DNA of 64,000 bases from Mytilisepta virgata (GCA_028015205.1 CM051521.1:90000513-90064512), one strand, 5' to 3'. Counted from the first letter of the stretch, positions 44,550-57,866 are shown. Notes: generated by a model not told the origin, from the letters alone. Numbers and translations: made by a program.

Positions 44550-46973
44550 GCTATACCCAAATAACCCTGAACGTGCAGCCTTAAACCCGTTTAAAATAAA
44601 TTCGGGACGATGCTAAAGTATAATGAAAGCCGGGTAGTTTTCAGTCGATCGAAATGAATAAAAGGAACAGCGGCATTAGGGAGCAATCTAATTGTTCTAG
44701 CGATACAAATTTTAGTGCCATGATGTGCATATGAGCGTGTTTTTTTTAATTTTCTTCAAATTCTCTTAAGATTTAACTTTTTTTTCGTTTTCAAGAAGTA
44801 ATAAATTTGCCATAAACTCCATTTATGACTGGAAAACTGCTTATTCCGTCAAAAATAAATTAACCTTTAGAATTATCGTTTCTAAAGCTATCTGGGCCTT
44901 ACATTGGAGAATGGTCACAGGGTATGCATTACAAAAATGTGTTTGTTGATACTGACCTTGATCACATGACCACTGTCACCATTTTAAAAAGTTTTTTTTA
45001 TGTCTCGTCATAAATTAGACAGGTGAGTGGTACAGGCTCCTATGGCCTTTATATCTCGTTACATCGTCGTATCACCTTTTAAAAACTTCCTATATTTACA
45101 ATTTTTTAAAGTTGATTCATCAACAGTTTTTACAATGGAATGCTAAAACAGATAATATGTTACTACCTATGATGAAGTGATTATAAAAGATGCTCTGTAA
45201 ATGCACGAGATTACCATGGTAACAAATTTAGTTTAGATGCCTTCGACTTGATCTTTGCATATAGTTCTTGCGTAGGATATCTTAGTCAATAATTTATATT
45301 ATTTGTGACATTCATTGTAAGTAAAAGAACGGAATTTTCTTCTTCCGCTGCAATAGATACTACAGGTAGACAACTATAGATGTTATAAGTGTTGCCAAGT
45401 TCCTTTTTCTGTAGCATAGCTTGGGACTTTTCTGGGTTTTTTGCTGAGTCGCTGAACCTCTGAACAAAGTAAGATTTTTTAATTTATCTTTTTTTTTGGA
45501 CGAAGAATTACTGTTTGAATACTATTGTAGACCTTGATATTATTTGGAGTTTGGTATTTGAAATATGCTTAATTTATTGTTTTATTTTGATTACATTTCC
45601 ATTTTTGTTCTTTATACAAAATAAATTGTAAGAAGTTTTTTTCTATATGGAATCCTAGCTTGCGTTTGCTTCTCAATGTTTTAATTGTGAGGTCGCTTCA
45701 AATGGCACATGCCCTACGGATATCTATGTTGGAACGTTTGGTCATCTGATTTTCAATTAATTTCATGTGCTAGTATATTTCTTTCCTTTGGCGAAAGTAG
45801 CGTGAGGCGAGACTTGGGTATTACGGCGACGAAAGGGGCGTTCACAATAAGAAAGGTCTTTATATATCCAAATATTGTGCAGATGTTGGTTGTGCCGACA
45901 TCTTGTCATTGTCATTAGAATTTGACCTTATTTCAAGTCTACGTAGGCCAAGATTAGTTTTCATCATTAGATCTTTTCATCGCTAACTGCGTGACACGTC
46001 AACGATATTTGACATAAATTATGTGAATTCGTCTAGTCTTCAAGGTGAACTGATTTGTTTGTAAAAGTTATCGCCCCATCGATTAATTTTGAATGTAATT
46101 AGTTATGGAAGTGTTTACTATAATAAAATTCATTTCAGAAAGTGCAAAAATATATGTAAAACAATTAAAATTTTTTCGGTCAGTACACATTTTAAAAAAA
46201 TATTTAAAGCTATTTATACATGCACCCAAAAGTTGTATTGTATCAGTTAAGCACGAACTTTTTACACGTACATTTCCATATTTACTTAGCCAATTGTTTG
46301 TTAAGTGAAGATAATTGCTAAACTTCTAGACCTATAAATCTCTAAATATTGATAAACAGCAATAAGCAAACATGTGCTTGAATAGGCTGGCAGATAATTG
46401 TATGGCGCGTGCCAAGATTCATATAATGGTTACTCACGCGGCTTTTTATTTTGTTTTGGCTACTTTAGCAATTAAATTATTATAATAAATATCTAGTCGG
46501 TAATAAACAAATGAAATAATCATCAGATGCTCATGAATGTCAAATTTAATGCATTTTCTGTTGGAATCTTCTTCCGTGCTTTGGGTGCATATTATTATTT
46601 TTTTTCTTTAACTTGTTGATCGCCGGGAATACTATGTTCTAGATTTTAAATCACATACTGGGGAACTGCTTTTTTACCGAATTCTGATGCTCCTTTAAAC
46701 AATCTATCCCTACCCCCCCCCCCCCCCCAAAACCAAAAGAAAAGAAAAAAAGAAGGAAATGCACGGTCGTCCCTGTATTCTATCAGATTCTAAATTGCGT
46801 TTTGAAGGTAAAGTGTAAATTCAAGAGATAAATTTTAGAGTTAGAGTTATGGTTAACTCCTTTAATTTCAGTATTGAAAAAAAACCCATAAACATAAAAA
46901 TACAATTTTAAGTAATTTGAGAATAGTAATCTGTTCTCTTTTCCCATATAAAATACAGATGTATTTAACAAAT
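44550..46973. other. Putative long filamin intron, part
   Basis: AT-rich; apart from the repeat-end fragment at 45020 and a C-run near 46711-46728 nothing was recognised. Short open frames here look spurious. Confidence 0.5.
45020..45052 (+). repeat. Isolated 3'-end fragment of the hairpin-ended repeat
   Basis: CAGGTGAGTGGTACAGGCTC closely resembles the 3' terminus AGGTGAGCGATACAGGCTC of the copies ending 3050 and 21313, with no recognisable body in front. A relic. Confidence 0.5.
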
Positions 46974-47126
46974 AGTTCATGACACTGAGGGTCACATGGC
47001 AGTATATGGACCGGTTGGTCGCCCGACAAAATTAATACGGACCGAAGCGAAGCTGAGGTCCATATAATTTTTGGAGGGCGACCAACCGGTCCATATACTG
47101 ACATTTGACCCGACGTGTCATGAACT
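46974..47126. mobile_element. Fold-back element with 51-nt arms and nested inner stem
   Basis: Arms 46974-47024 and 47076-47126 are reverse complements with 5 mismatches in 51, starting AGTTCATGACAC. The centre folds again (AAAATTAATACGGACC against GGTCCATATAATTTT), leaving a 13-nt tip GAAGCGAAGCTGA. The word TATATGGACCGG occurs in both arms and again in the small hairpin at 47205. Confidence 0.85.
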
Positions 47127-47204
47127 AATTGTTATATTATACTTTTCTAGGATTTAATCGAATTTAATCGATTTTGCCAAAACGAGGCAGTCCTTATAAT
47201 GTAC

Positions 47205-47236
47205 AGCCGGTCCATATAGCATTATATGGACCGGCT
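47205..47236. repeat. Perfect hairpin AGCCGGTCCATATA/TATATGGACCGGCT
   Basis: A 14-bp perfect stem with a 4-nt loop. It repeats the CCGGTCCATATA word of the neighbouring fold-back 79 nt upstream, so both probably belong to the same family or insertion. Confidence 0.8.
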
Positions 47237-48301
47237 TAGATAACATAGACAAATAGAGTAGGAAAAAAAGTAAAAGTGTAATATTATAGGATGTTAATAT
47301 CATAGTGAAAGATTAGTAATAAATGTAGTACTCTGGCTGATCCTACCTAAAGTGAAACAGAATAAAGATGATTATAAGTATTCATTATACTATCACCAAC
47401 ATCCACACTATTTCAGTTAGTGAATTTGTTAGGGCTTTTATCAGTTTACAAAGGTTCGGACAAAGTCCTTATTTAGTATCTTAAAAATACAATCCTAGAA
47501 TCATTTTGAAGATCAATTAACCGATCAGAGATACGACAAGAAACAGAGACAACTCACGTGCGTTATGTAATCTAATTTATCGGTTAATTAAGCAAGCGAA
47601 TCTACCGCTAAGTAAGAGGTACTCCTATATAATTGGATTTGATGGTTCATTTCTTTGGTAAATAAATCCGATTATTGCTGATTGATCTCTGTGTTTCTGT
47701 AAGGACCACGAGACTATAAGAGAGGGGCTAACTCGTGTGTTGATAACATTCCGTGTTTGTCTTCGAGGAGTCAACATAGCTAGGTATGTGGAGTTTTATT
47801 TGATATCTTTCATTTTGTCTCCCCCAAAAATTTCAAATTACGAAAATAAGATACAGTAGAATATGTTTACGAAGATAAATACAATTACAAGATGAGAGTT
47901 TATACATCACATCTGCATGAATCATAGATTTAATTAGCTAGGTTCAAAACTATAACAGTAACAGTTCATTAGTATAGCAATAAGCCTTCAGAATGTCATA
48001 TTAAATTGTTGTACTTCAAATGTTGTATTAATTATACTTCACTTTACAATTAACAAACCAAAAAAATATACAGAGAAAACCTGATAAGCAGCAATAATAT
48101 ACAAAGATACGCTTAATATCATCATTTTAAGAATATAAGAAAGTAATTTAACATATAATTATTATATAGATAACACAATTTCACTTTCACGCGTACAATT
48201 TTAAATAAGAGATCATTATAGATCCTTATTAAACATATGTTTATTTTTTGCATACAATGTAATATTCCATGTAGAATGTAACACAATTTTATAGTGTTAC
48301 T

Positions 48302-48437
48302 AACTTGCTGATTCTGTATATTGGCCCTGCAAGTATTAGTTCTCAGTCAGCTGTATTGGCCCTCCGCCCTACGGGCCTCGGGACTAATACCGGTAACCTT
48401 GAATCAATACAAGGACCAATACAGAATCGGCAAGTTG
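48302..48437. mobile_element. Fold-back element, ~136 bp
   Basis: AACTTGCTGATTCTGTATAT at the left pairs with ATACAGAATCGGCAAGTT at the right. Inside, TATTAGTTCTC pairs loosely with GGGACTAATA. The GC-rich tip reads CCCTCCGCCCTACGGGCCTC. The word CTGTATTGG occurs in both arms and once more near the tip. Confidence 0.7.
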
Positions 48438-50420
48438 TTAGGAACATAATATTGAAGTCACTGATGTACGAGTGAGACTAAGATCCTGCTTATTGCCCTC
48501 GCAATCTCGTACAATACATTACTTTGCTCTGGACAATACTCCTCAAGACTCAATGCATTCTACATTTTGCCAGATATAAACCCACTTCAATGTTTCAATA
48601 GATCTTGATTCACGTTCTATATATTCATGGGTTACGTTTATTAAAGATTTCCTCCTAACAATTAAAAATTCAAATCTTTGAAACCAGAGATTAAGAATCT
48701 CACTGACCAAAGTAAACTTTTTTTATTAAAATACAAAAGTGAACAATAGAAAGGAGTATTATCTAACACAGTCAAACAAAAATTAATTACGAAGGTCAGA
48801 ATATCTTATCATAATCTTGATCGAAGTGGGTAGATACCTAAAGGTACCCCGCTCTCTCGGGTTATGTAATTTTTGTACATTTAAATGAAGTGAATGATGA
48901 GCATTATTTCTTCTTTAAATATTTATTAAATTCAAATCTTAGGAATAAGCATTTTGCCAAGCTGGGATCAGAAAAATCTAATTTTATCAATATGTCTCAC
49001 GATGAAAAGATTTAAATTATATTAAATCAACAGTCAATTAAACTGAGGGCAGGAGACTTGTGTTACACAATTTCGTGATTTTGTAATATTATCGTTATCA
49101 TGTTTTGTGTTTGAAGTTTGTCACTAGCTGTATGTTTTATAAGCTTATATGACAATAAACAAGTATTATGATATTAATACAGTAACACAATAATATTTCA
49201 CATGCTACATTTTAAAAGCAAGGTTGGAGAAGAGGGATTGGAATCCTCTATCATTTAGATGGATGAAATTCTATTTTATCGGTGGCCTTGTACAAGTACA
49301 TTTATCATCCCTTCAATCTTTACCGTCTAGTAATCCAACAAGACTATTAATAACAATACCATAGATTTTCATAATTCCTACATATTTTATGTATTTATCA
49401 TCTGAAACTGATTAACAGATGTAATATATGCCACTGTCTTATATACAGATTCATCGTGAATTTGTTATACGATTCGGTTTGTTTGCTTGATCTGAGATTA
49501 TGAAAAACGTTAACCTTGTGTTATGATCGCTTATGCGCGTATGTGCTACTCTTGGTTTTACTGATCAATCTGACAATTAAAAATTGCCCTGTGTTGAATT
49601 TTCGATAAAATTGTTTGCATCTTTACATGGTATTAATTCTGTGAATATTTCATGATTCCCCGAAATTAGTGAGATTAACAGCAAAAAGGTGAAAATACGT
49701 TGGCAGTGATAATAATTATGTAAGCCTGAATACTTTCACATTGAATCATAATATACCTATAGAACTTTGCTCTTTTTACAATGGTATCACCAACTCGATT
49801 ACTAATATATCGGTACATTTACTTTTAAATTTTAAAAAAACTAAGGATGGAGCATCTGCATCCCTGTCTGCAGATGTTTCCGCAGTAACTTATTTGTATC
49901 ATCTGCTGTTTCCACATTTGGCATTGAATACTGCTGATAATTTACACGATTTGTTGTAACAGGCTTATACAGTGCATCTAAATCCGATTATTTACTCTTT
50001 TCATGTCCAATCATATTGGATAATTAATTATAATAATCGCCAGGATGCCTCCATTGCGAAGAAATATTTGCACGTGGTTATGTTTGTGTAATCTTTCAGT
50101 TGTCTGTTTTTTAACAAATGCCATTCCTATCAATACTTCTGTAACACATCTTAATTAAAATGGCACTATTTCTGTACTGGCTCGAAATTGATACTTAACT
50201 TGTTAACTGTTAAATATGGTGTTTCACCCCTAGGAATAGCTCTCTCCTTAGATGACTTTTATTTACCCTTTCGATCATTTTGGAATATTTTAAAATTGAC
50301 AAACAAACACAGGTTTACTACCCCGTCACACAGTTATATTCTTCTAGAACGGTCCTCTCGGTGTATCACTCGTTGTAGTAGTTTGCTCTGCTTGTTTCTC
50401 TTCTTTATGGGGACAGAGTA
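48438..50420. other. Putative long filamin intron, part
   Basis: No gene, repeat array or RNA recognised; short open frames (for example 49741-49959) have low-complexity composition and no family resemblance. Confidence 0.5.
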
Positions 50421-51751
50421 GAGCGCTGGGGATCCGCTCTATAATCCGAAGACCCAGTGGTCCGAAATTCATCGGTCCGAAGTGACATTGATCCGAAGGT
50501 CCATTAGTCCGAACGTCCGTTTGTCCGAAAGTGATGATATACTTTCAAACTTTAAAAGGTAGACTCCAAACTTTGGAGAAACAAAACAGACGCAAACATA
50601 TTGTGACAAAAGGCAGGACTGAATATCATCTGAATCGAATAAAAGTATATTTTGAGAAACAGTAGGGTCAGGTATTCCGCTTTTCTGAATAAAATCGATA
50701 TCTATTCAAATGTACATAACGAAACTGGCGTTCCATTTTGCTTTGATGTTCGACAGATCTTTCATTTTTTCCCAAGAAAAGGCCAAATCGGAGATAAATA
50801 GGTGCTTCCGGGTGGTAAAATCTCATTGCCAACGGTTATAATAAAATTCTTTGATACCAATTTTGATGCACAAGTATGAGATGTGCACATTTTGTCGATT
50901 TACGACTCAAGGCCTAACTTGCAACAATCCAAAAGGTAGATAAACGTAGATAACTTATATTTCTTCCGTTCGTAGGGAATTATCTACTCAAAACAATTGG
51001 ATGAAACAATATATACGGGTATATCATAATATTTTTCTTAACGGTACATATACATTATTTAGTATAGTCCGTTTTCCATATCAGTCTCGAATTTTAAACG
51101 TGATCCCCGAGGTCGAAGTATTAATCTTTAAATATTTGAAAATCACACTTTTTTAATGAAGCAACAAAGCCTAGTGCAGTTTGAAGGTTTTTCATTGAAT
51201 TAAAGGGTGAACGATACTAAATGTTTAAATTTCTGGTCGTCCGTTTTGAAATCACATTAAGTATATGTATAGGTCTGTAAGAAACTTTCATCTTGTGCCT
51301 CGAAACAAAACTGAGACTTTTACATGTAGCTAAATATTGAAAGATTACTATTCATCACGTAAAATCTTTTCTGTCAGCCAGCAATAGAGCAAGTTTTTTT
51401 CAGAAAAGAAATCTATCGTTGTTTGTACAATGTACATATATATTTATTCCGAGAAGTAATTGACTTATTGTAATCTCATATGTCTCAGTACACTGACCAT
51501 GAAATAACCGCAAGAAAAGTATCATCAACATAAATTTACGCATAATACATACTAGTTTGAACTGTCTATTTTAGTCTTACAATCTTTATGATTTTTGGGC
51601 CATACCATTTTCGGACTATTGGGGTTTCGGACCAATGGGATTTCGGACTATTGAGGTTTCGGACCAATGGGATTTCGGACTATTGGGGCTTCGGACCAAT
51701 GGGATTTCGGACTGTTGGGGTTTCGGACTATAGACATGGACCCAGAGCGCT
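50421..51751. mobile_element. 1.33-kb non-autonomous element with inverted sub-terminal GTCCGAA arrays
   Basis: The left end GAGCGCTGGGGATCCGCTCT and the inverted right end (AGCGCTCTGGGTCCATGTCT) align imperfectly over about 35 nt. Next to the left end are six (G/A)TCCGAA motifs (50442-50530); next to the right end are eight TTCGGAC motifs in regular 18-bp steps (51609-51730). Arrays of a short motif in opposite orientation at both sub-ends are the usual form of transposase binding sites. The middle (50531-51608) has no convincing ORF. Confidence 0.75.
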
Positions 51752-53621
51752 GAGATTAAAAAAAAATATCCATTATTAATGTGACTGTCCCATTCACTGA
51801 GTTCTCTCAGCCAAGTATCTATAAGTACACAAGTGTGCCAACAAAAAAGCACTGACTATTCTATTAGTGTAAATGTGGACAAATATTGAATATATTTTTT
51901 TTTTATCATTTCTGATAATCACTTCAGTAAACATGTAATAAATGAACCACATGTGTTTATTATTACAAATTACAAGTAAACAGAGGTGTACTTTGATGTG
52001 TGCTGACTAAACAATATGAAGTATGATATATACAGAAAGACATTAACTACCTGCAGACATGATCATACAATAGTTATCTTTGCTTTTGCATTGTCATATT
52101 ACAGCAGGCATCCGACGAGATCGCGCGCTCAGTTTGGATCGTCTGCCAGTCTTTATTTGGCGATCCCATCATACTCAATTACTGATGATTAAACGTATTT
52201 TTTACTGTTAAATTATTTTATAATTGAAATGCTAAAATAACCTGCTTTGAAGAATTTCTGCGAAATGCTTAGCGTTCTGTTTTGTTTATGACTTGATCCC
52301 CCTTATCTAAGTAATAAGTATCATTTATTTCTATTATACTTGTTATATTCTGAATTTTTAGACTTTGGGGAGGGGTACCTTTTTCTTGACCACTGAATGG
52401 AAATGTCATTTCTATTGTTTGGTAACTTTTTCGTTATGATTTTTTAGATTATATTTTGCTAATGTCTTGTATTTTCTAAAGAAAGGAAGAAACAGAATGT
52501 TGGAAGGAGACTAAGAACCAAAACCTATCAATGTCCTTCATGTTGAAAAAGTGTCAAAAAGACATAAAATTGGCAAAATTGTGTTAAAAATGTCTTTCAA
52601 CGTGAAATTCAAGTATAAAAAAAAATCTTCCTTGACTTATTTGTAAGTTATTGTGAGCAAAACTTAAGAGAGCACATACCAAGCTTTGTTTGCCCCAATA
52701 CATTAGGAGACTTTTTGAAAATGGCCCTACTTCTTTCTCCACATTTTTGAACCGGCCCTTTTTTGCCAAATTTTGGAGCCTACTTTTTTGTCAAATCCAA
52801 TTATCAAAAATCAACTCCTTGTTACACCACTCCACCGAGCAAAAAAAATTAAAAAATAATTAATAATACGTGTTGTTCACCTTAACGATGCAAACTTAAA
52901 AAAAAATTCTATCATATGTCATTCAAAGATAAATAAAGTTGATGTCATTTACTGACATTGCGGCATGTCGAACTGATATAACCACAAGTAAGAAGTAAAA
53001 CGTGTAAAAACATCGAAAATATTAAATATCTATGTTAATATATTACATTTATGCGGCGACCACATCGCAACAAAATGTGTTTTGAAAATATATTGGACAC
53101 TTTTTATTATCACGGACTCAGTTTAATTCACATTTGTAACAACTTGCAAAAACTACTAATATCTGCTTTTTATTTATTTTGGTAAATTAAAAAGTATTTA
53201 TTGTTATATCCTGCTATCGTTACCAGTTAGTTATGGTTAATTTAACTAATTCCAGAGGTTATCTTGAACCATTTTCAATATCGAACATAAATCATCCTTC
53301 AAGAGGTAATCCCTTTTTCCATGACACAAACAGTTAGTAATATGGCCTTTATTGAATCGTTTAGATAAGATATTAGATCTATTCCATACTTCATATCAAA
53401 TGAAAATAAAAGATGATGATATAAACTAATTTCTTTGAAGTAATTTTTTTATTTAAAGTGATAAATTTATATTTTATCTGTTATACTATCAGCTTTCATG
53501 TTCAAAAAATAATTGGTAGAAAGTAATGATGTGTTAACGTTTCCTACCGTTTTAACTCTTGCCTTGTAGCTATTAAAGGTAAACTTAGAATAATCATGTG
53601 TATACAATGGGTTGCATCTGT
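51752..53621. other. Putative long filamin intron, part
   Basis: AT-rich with no recognisable feature. Confidence 0.5.
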
Positions 53622-53831
53622 AAAGAGGGTCTAGACTTTCCCACTGAAAATTTTGAAAGTGCTAGATGACTGGGTAAAAGCCACTGATCTTGTGATCAGT
53701 GCAGCACTACAATTCTTTATGAAACGAAAATGTAAGCTGTTGATGTTTTTTCACTGTCCTTTTAATATACAACCGAAAAAAATGAATATTGTCGGAATAC
53801 ACAGTGTAATAGGAGTTGAGACCCTCTTTCA
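53622..53831. mobile_element. Possible small TIR element
   Basis: AAAGAGGGTCTAGACT at the left and (inverted) AAAGAGGGTCTCAACT at the right form 16-nt ends about 210 bp apart. A perfect CACTGATC-TTGT-GATCAGTG hairpin lies at 53682-53701. No clear target duplication. Confidence 0.4.
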
Positions 53832-54439
53832 CTAATTGTTACGAGAACTAACATTGCTGTGGGTTCGTTTCCAAAATCAACTTGTCTTGAAGAACAAATA
53901 TTTACTTTGTTTCAAGATGTTATAATTTTTTATTGGCCGTAAATGAAAATGATGAAAGAAGCAGTTTTGATGTCTTAAATAAAAGTCCAATGGCTTGATA
54001 TAAAAAGCATGCTTTCTAGAATCTGAAAAGTCTTTGATGTTAACGCCGAGAAAATTGCAACGTTTTTCAGTGATTTTGACTCGGAAGGGCAAAAATTCGT
54101 ATAATATTTATCAAAATGGCTTATACGGATTATTTCAGTATCTTGCGATTCAACACTAGCAACTGTCTTCGGGAATTTGTAAGTACTTGTAAATTACGAA
54201 ATGTTCGAATTTATCCATCCTTTTTTTTGACGAGACGATAGTTGTATAAGCTCAAAAATAGTCTTCCTCTTGTATTGTACTCATTCGTTTCGGTGCCAGT
54301 GTTTATATTACAGTTTATATGAGATTTCAGCTTTCAGAAAATGACAGAATTTTTTGCCTGTTTCGAATATTTTAGGCTATTCAATTTTCATTCATTTTTT
54401 AATCTATCGCAAACTGATATCATACATATGAAATTTTTA

Positions 54440-54780
54440 TTACTACCATTGAGTCGATGAGTCTGCTTTTGGACACAAAGTCCCCGAGTGTATCATCAAT
54501 TCATCGCCAGTATTTCGATACGATACTATAAAATTTTGTGAAATTGTAAACAAAAGGGTATCTTCCTCAAGCATATGTCTGTCCTTAGAATGCTTTTGGC
54601 TTTACCCTTTTTTTTTGTTATTTTCACATTTGAATCCATTCTTTAACATTCTGGATTATTGTTTCTTTTTCAACCTTTTCGGCTTTGAGCACAATTAATG
54701 AGTCATAATTACGTGAAATAAGCATATATTTTGTAAATCGAAATGATATATCATAGAATATTTTATACGAAATTGCTGTT
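54440..54780. repeat. Decayed dispersed repeat (same family as 42965-43460)
   Basis: Contains GTCCCCGAGTGTATCATCA, TCTGTCCTTAGAATG and TTTTCGGCTTTGAGCACAA followed by a region aligning with 43112-43200. Both copies are old. Confidence 0.5.
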
Positions 54781-56083
54781 CATTATTTTAAAGTCAGCGG
54801 AGAAAAAATTCTTCTTTGCAAGTTTAAAATATAAACTCGTGTGGTCAGTGCTAGAAATCGATGGGAGAGGGATGAAATGTTCGACCCTGCGGTCTTTACA
54901 TTTAAACCAAAAAAATTCCTGATTGACACAGGTCCTGCATTTTTTCACACCTAAAGTAATCCTGTCTTTTTATTTTGCAAAAATCCTGGTCCTGCCTATT
55001 TGTTTCAAATTTGATCCTAGCCCACCACCCCCCCCCCCCCAATAAAAATCAAAACGCTGCTCCCTAAATCACATCCGTATTTTGAAAAATACAGATCCGA
55101 GGTAGTAGCAACAATGCATAAATGATAAAAGGGATGACAATCGGACAAACATTGTAATAACTCACTCGACAGATAGTCTTTTTTAGTCTGTTGAAGAACG
55201 AGCATCTCAGAGAGAAAATTTACGTGGGGAAACAATGTTATAGAGTTTTAGAGTATTGCCATTTTTAATAACTACTCACATACTTTCTTATCAATCAGTA
55301 GAAGAAGAAAAAATACACTTAAGACGTTTCATCAACATGTCTGATATATTTTATCAGTTACTAATTGATGCCAAAAAAATTACATAAAGTGCAGTTGTAA
55401 AGATTTGAAAAGGATCCATGCATTTAACTTATAATGAGCTGTGATTTCCTCAAAATTAAAGATGGCTTAATGGCGTAATGAATTATTTTCAAACTCTGAT
55501 TCATTTTAAGATTCGAATAAAAATCTATCGGAAGCAAATTTCTGTATTCTGTTCTTGCTAGAAAGCTTTCCGATTCATATGTAACTGCCTATTTCTATTT
55601 GGGTTATTATAAAGGCTTTATGTATTTAGTGCGTCATCTAAGTGTCATTTTATTTAAGCGCATGTAAATGAATTTAAAAAATTTAAATTTATCAACATAA
55701 GATATATTTTTAATTAATTAATAACTTAAGCATTTCATTATCTGTTAAGTACGATTAAAAGATTGTTTGTTCTTCAGTGATTATCCATAGATTGTAATAA
55801 ACTCAAGTGTAACAATACAAATATACAAAAATAAACCATTACTCTATTCAACAAATGCTGTTTAATGTTGAGTTGGCATTTCGCAATTCTGCAGTCTCCA
55901 ATTTTTTAAACCATCTTAATTGTCGGAAGAAAAGCGGTTTATTATTCTACACATCTGTAACTTCTCAAGTCTCTCTTAGCTAAATTGGTTTGACTGTATG
56001 CTGCGAACATTTCTACTTCTACCGACACAGTTCTGTATTTCTTAATTGAATAGTCTTATACAATGGCAAATTCAGCATAATAC

Positions 56084-56255
56084 TCACCAAAGGTCCCCTA
56101 ACTGTGACAAACGCATTGCGTGGATATGCACGGTTTTGTAGATATTCTGTCGTTATATCTGTGGATATATCTACACAGAAGAGCTACAAAAATGCGTCTG
56201 TTCAAAACAGAAGAGCTGCAAAATGCGTTTGTCACAGCTAGGGGACCTTTTGTGA
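56084..56255. mobile_element. Fold-back/MITE with 30-nt near-perfect arms
   Basis: AAAGGTCCCCTAACTGTGAC + AAACGCATT at the left and its near-perfect inverse at the right (AATGCGTTTGTCACAGCTAG + GGGACCTTT). TAC flanks both ends. The interior repeats AGAAGAGCT(A/G)CAAAA twice and an ATATCT-rich segment. 172 bp, no ORF. Confidence 0.75.
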
Positions 56256-57652
56256 TACCAAATATTTTTTAAAATCGAAAAATAATTGTAATCATTGATG
56301 AATAAAATAAAAAATAAAATAGATAAATAAATTACACAGTTCAACAGTCAATGTTAATCGTGACCATTTCCATTTATGAAAGCCTAAATTAAGATTTACT
56401 TCGAATGCTGACATAACAAAATCTGATAAAATACGAGAAATTCGACCTTGTCAGGTACACCATGTAATACTTTTATTTTGATAATTACAGTAGTTTGGAA
56501 GTTGTTCAAAATTTTTTTTTTCTGCTAATGAAGAACAATTGAATACAACGGTTTTATTATACAAGATATACAAATGAATAACTAATCATATTTATACGCC
56601 AATTTTAATGTGTATTGTATATAGTGAGTGTTCCTGTTATTAAGTTACCAAAATGTAGTTAACCCAAGTATTTTTGCTACATTTATTTTCGTTATCAAGA
56701 AATAGACATTCTATTTTACCAGTTACAATGCACTTTATGTGCATTCCAACAAACTCATCAGTGTTGCTCAAAGCAAAAAAAAAATGTGAAGCCAAAGCAA
56801 TATCCTCAATAGTAATTCCAATCCCAAAAAGGACGAAAATATGTAGGCTAAATTATGATCAAATGTGTTATTTAAACAGCGAATATTTGTAAATATGGCT
56901 TCGACATTGGAATCAAGGAATATTTATATCTTCCAGTTGGTGGTGACTCTAGTGTTTGAATTTTATGCCTCAAGCTATTAAATTGATAAACTGAAAATTT
57001 AAGGGGGTAGCCAACACTTTGATTAAAATAGATTTGGCTCGTTTAATTTTCATAAAATTTTGACGAAATATTTACTTTGAACTGTTGACAAAAATAAAAA
57101 AAAATCGAGAAATTTAAACCACACAATTTTTCACTGGATACAGAGCAGTTTGACAAACACTAAGTTTGATTATTTAGAAGCTTGATTTATCTTTACTAAT
57201 ACTATGTGATTAAAACGTTCAGCTGATTTTTAAAGAGTTAACCCCTTAGGTGTCCTATACCAGCTTAACTGTTATATAAAATTGTTTTTTGAAAATAATT
57301 TTTCGATCATTCTAAAGTTAAATTTGCTCTACATTTTTGGTTCGTTTTTATGTTTGTTTCTGCTTCTGACTATTTTAGCCTGAAGTATGATTTGTTGAAA
57401 TGTACATTTACAGTGTGTATCGACATTGGTATAGAATGTGTTTTATAGTAAAGAATTAAACCTACGAAAGGATAAGGAGCTTTAATTAACGAAAAACTGT
57501 CTATGTGAATTTTAAATGCTGAACCAAGAATGTGTACAAAACATTTATCACGTTAAAAAAGTTCACCGTTGAGAATTTGCATTGTAATTTATATTCTCTG
57601 TATCTTGATTCTGCTTGTTTGTTTTGTCTTTTTGAAATGATAAAAAGCAACC

Positions 57653-57866
57653 ATATGTCAATCTTACTTTAACCTTTCACTTCTGTATTTTCAAAATTTC
57701 TGGCATTTGGAAAATAATCTTCAAATTAAAATTATTCCGCCAAAATCAAAGTAATTATATATTAACTTTGCTCTTATCTGAAATTTTTTAAAAATTGTAG
57801 ATTACTTTCAGAATGCCAGAAATTTTTAAAATACATAAGTAAAGGGTAAACGTAAAATTGACATAT
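57653..57866. mobile_element. Fold-back element, ~214 bp
   Basis: The left arm from ATATGTCAAT through TTTCTGGCATT and the right arm from AATGCCAGAAATTTT to ATTGACATAT pair over about 70 nt with roughly 80% complementarity and weaker pairing further in. It is 312 nt upstream of a filamin exon. Confidence 0.7.

Noticed and set aside
51588..51779. Open frame with repeated FRTNGISDYWGFG-like peptide
   Set aside because: It is simply the translation of the 18-bp TTCGGAC tandem array at the end of a transposon-like element.
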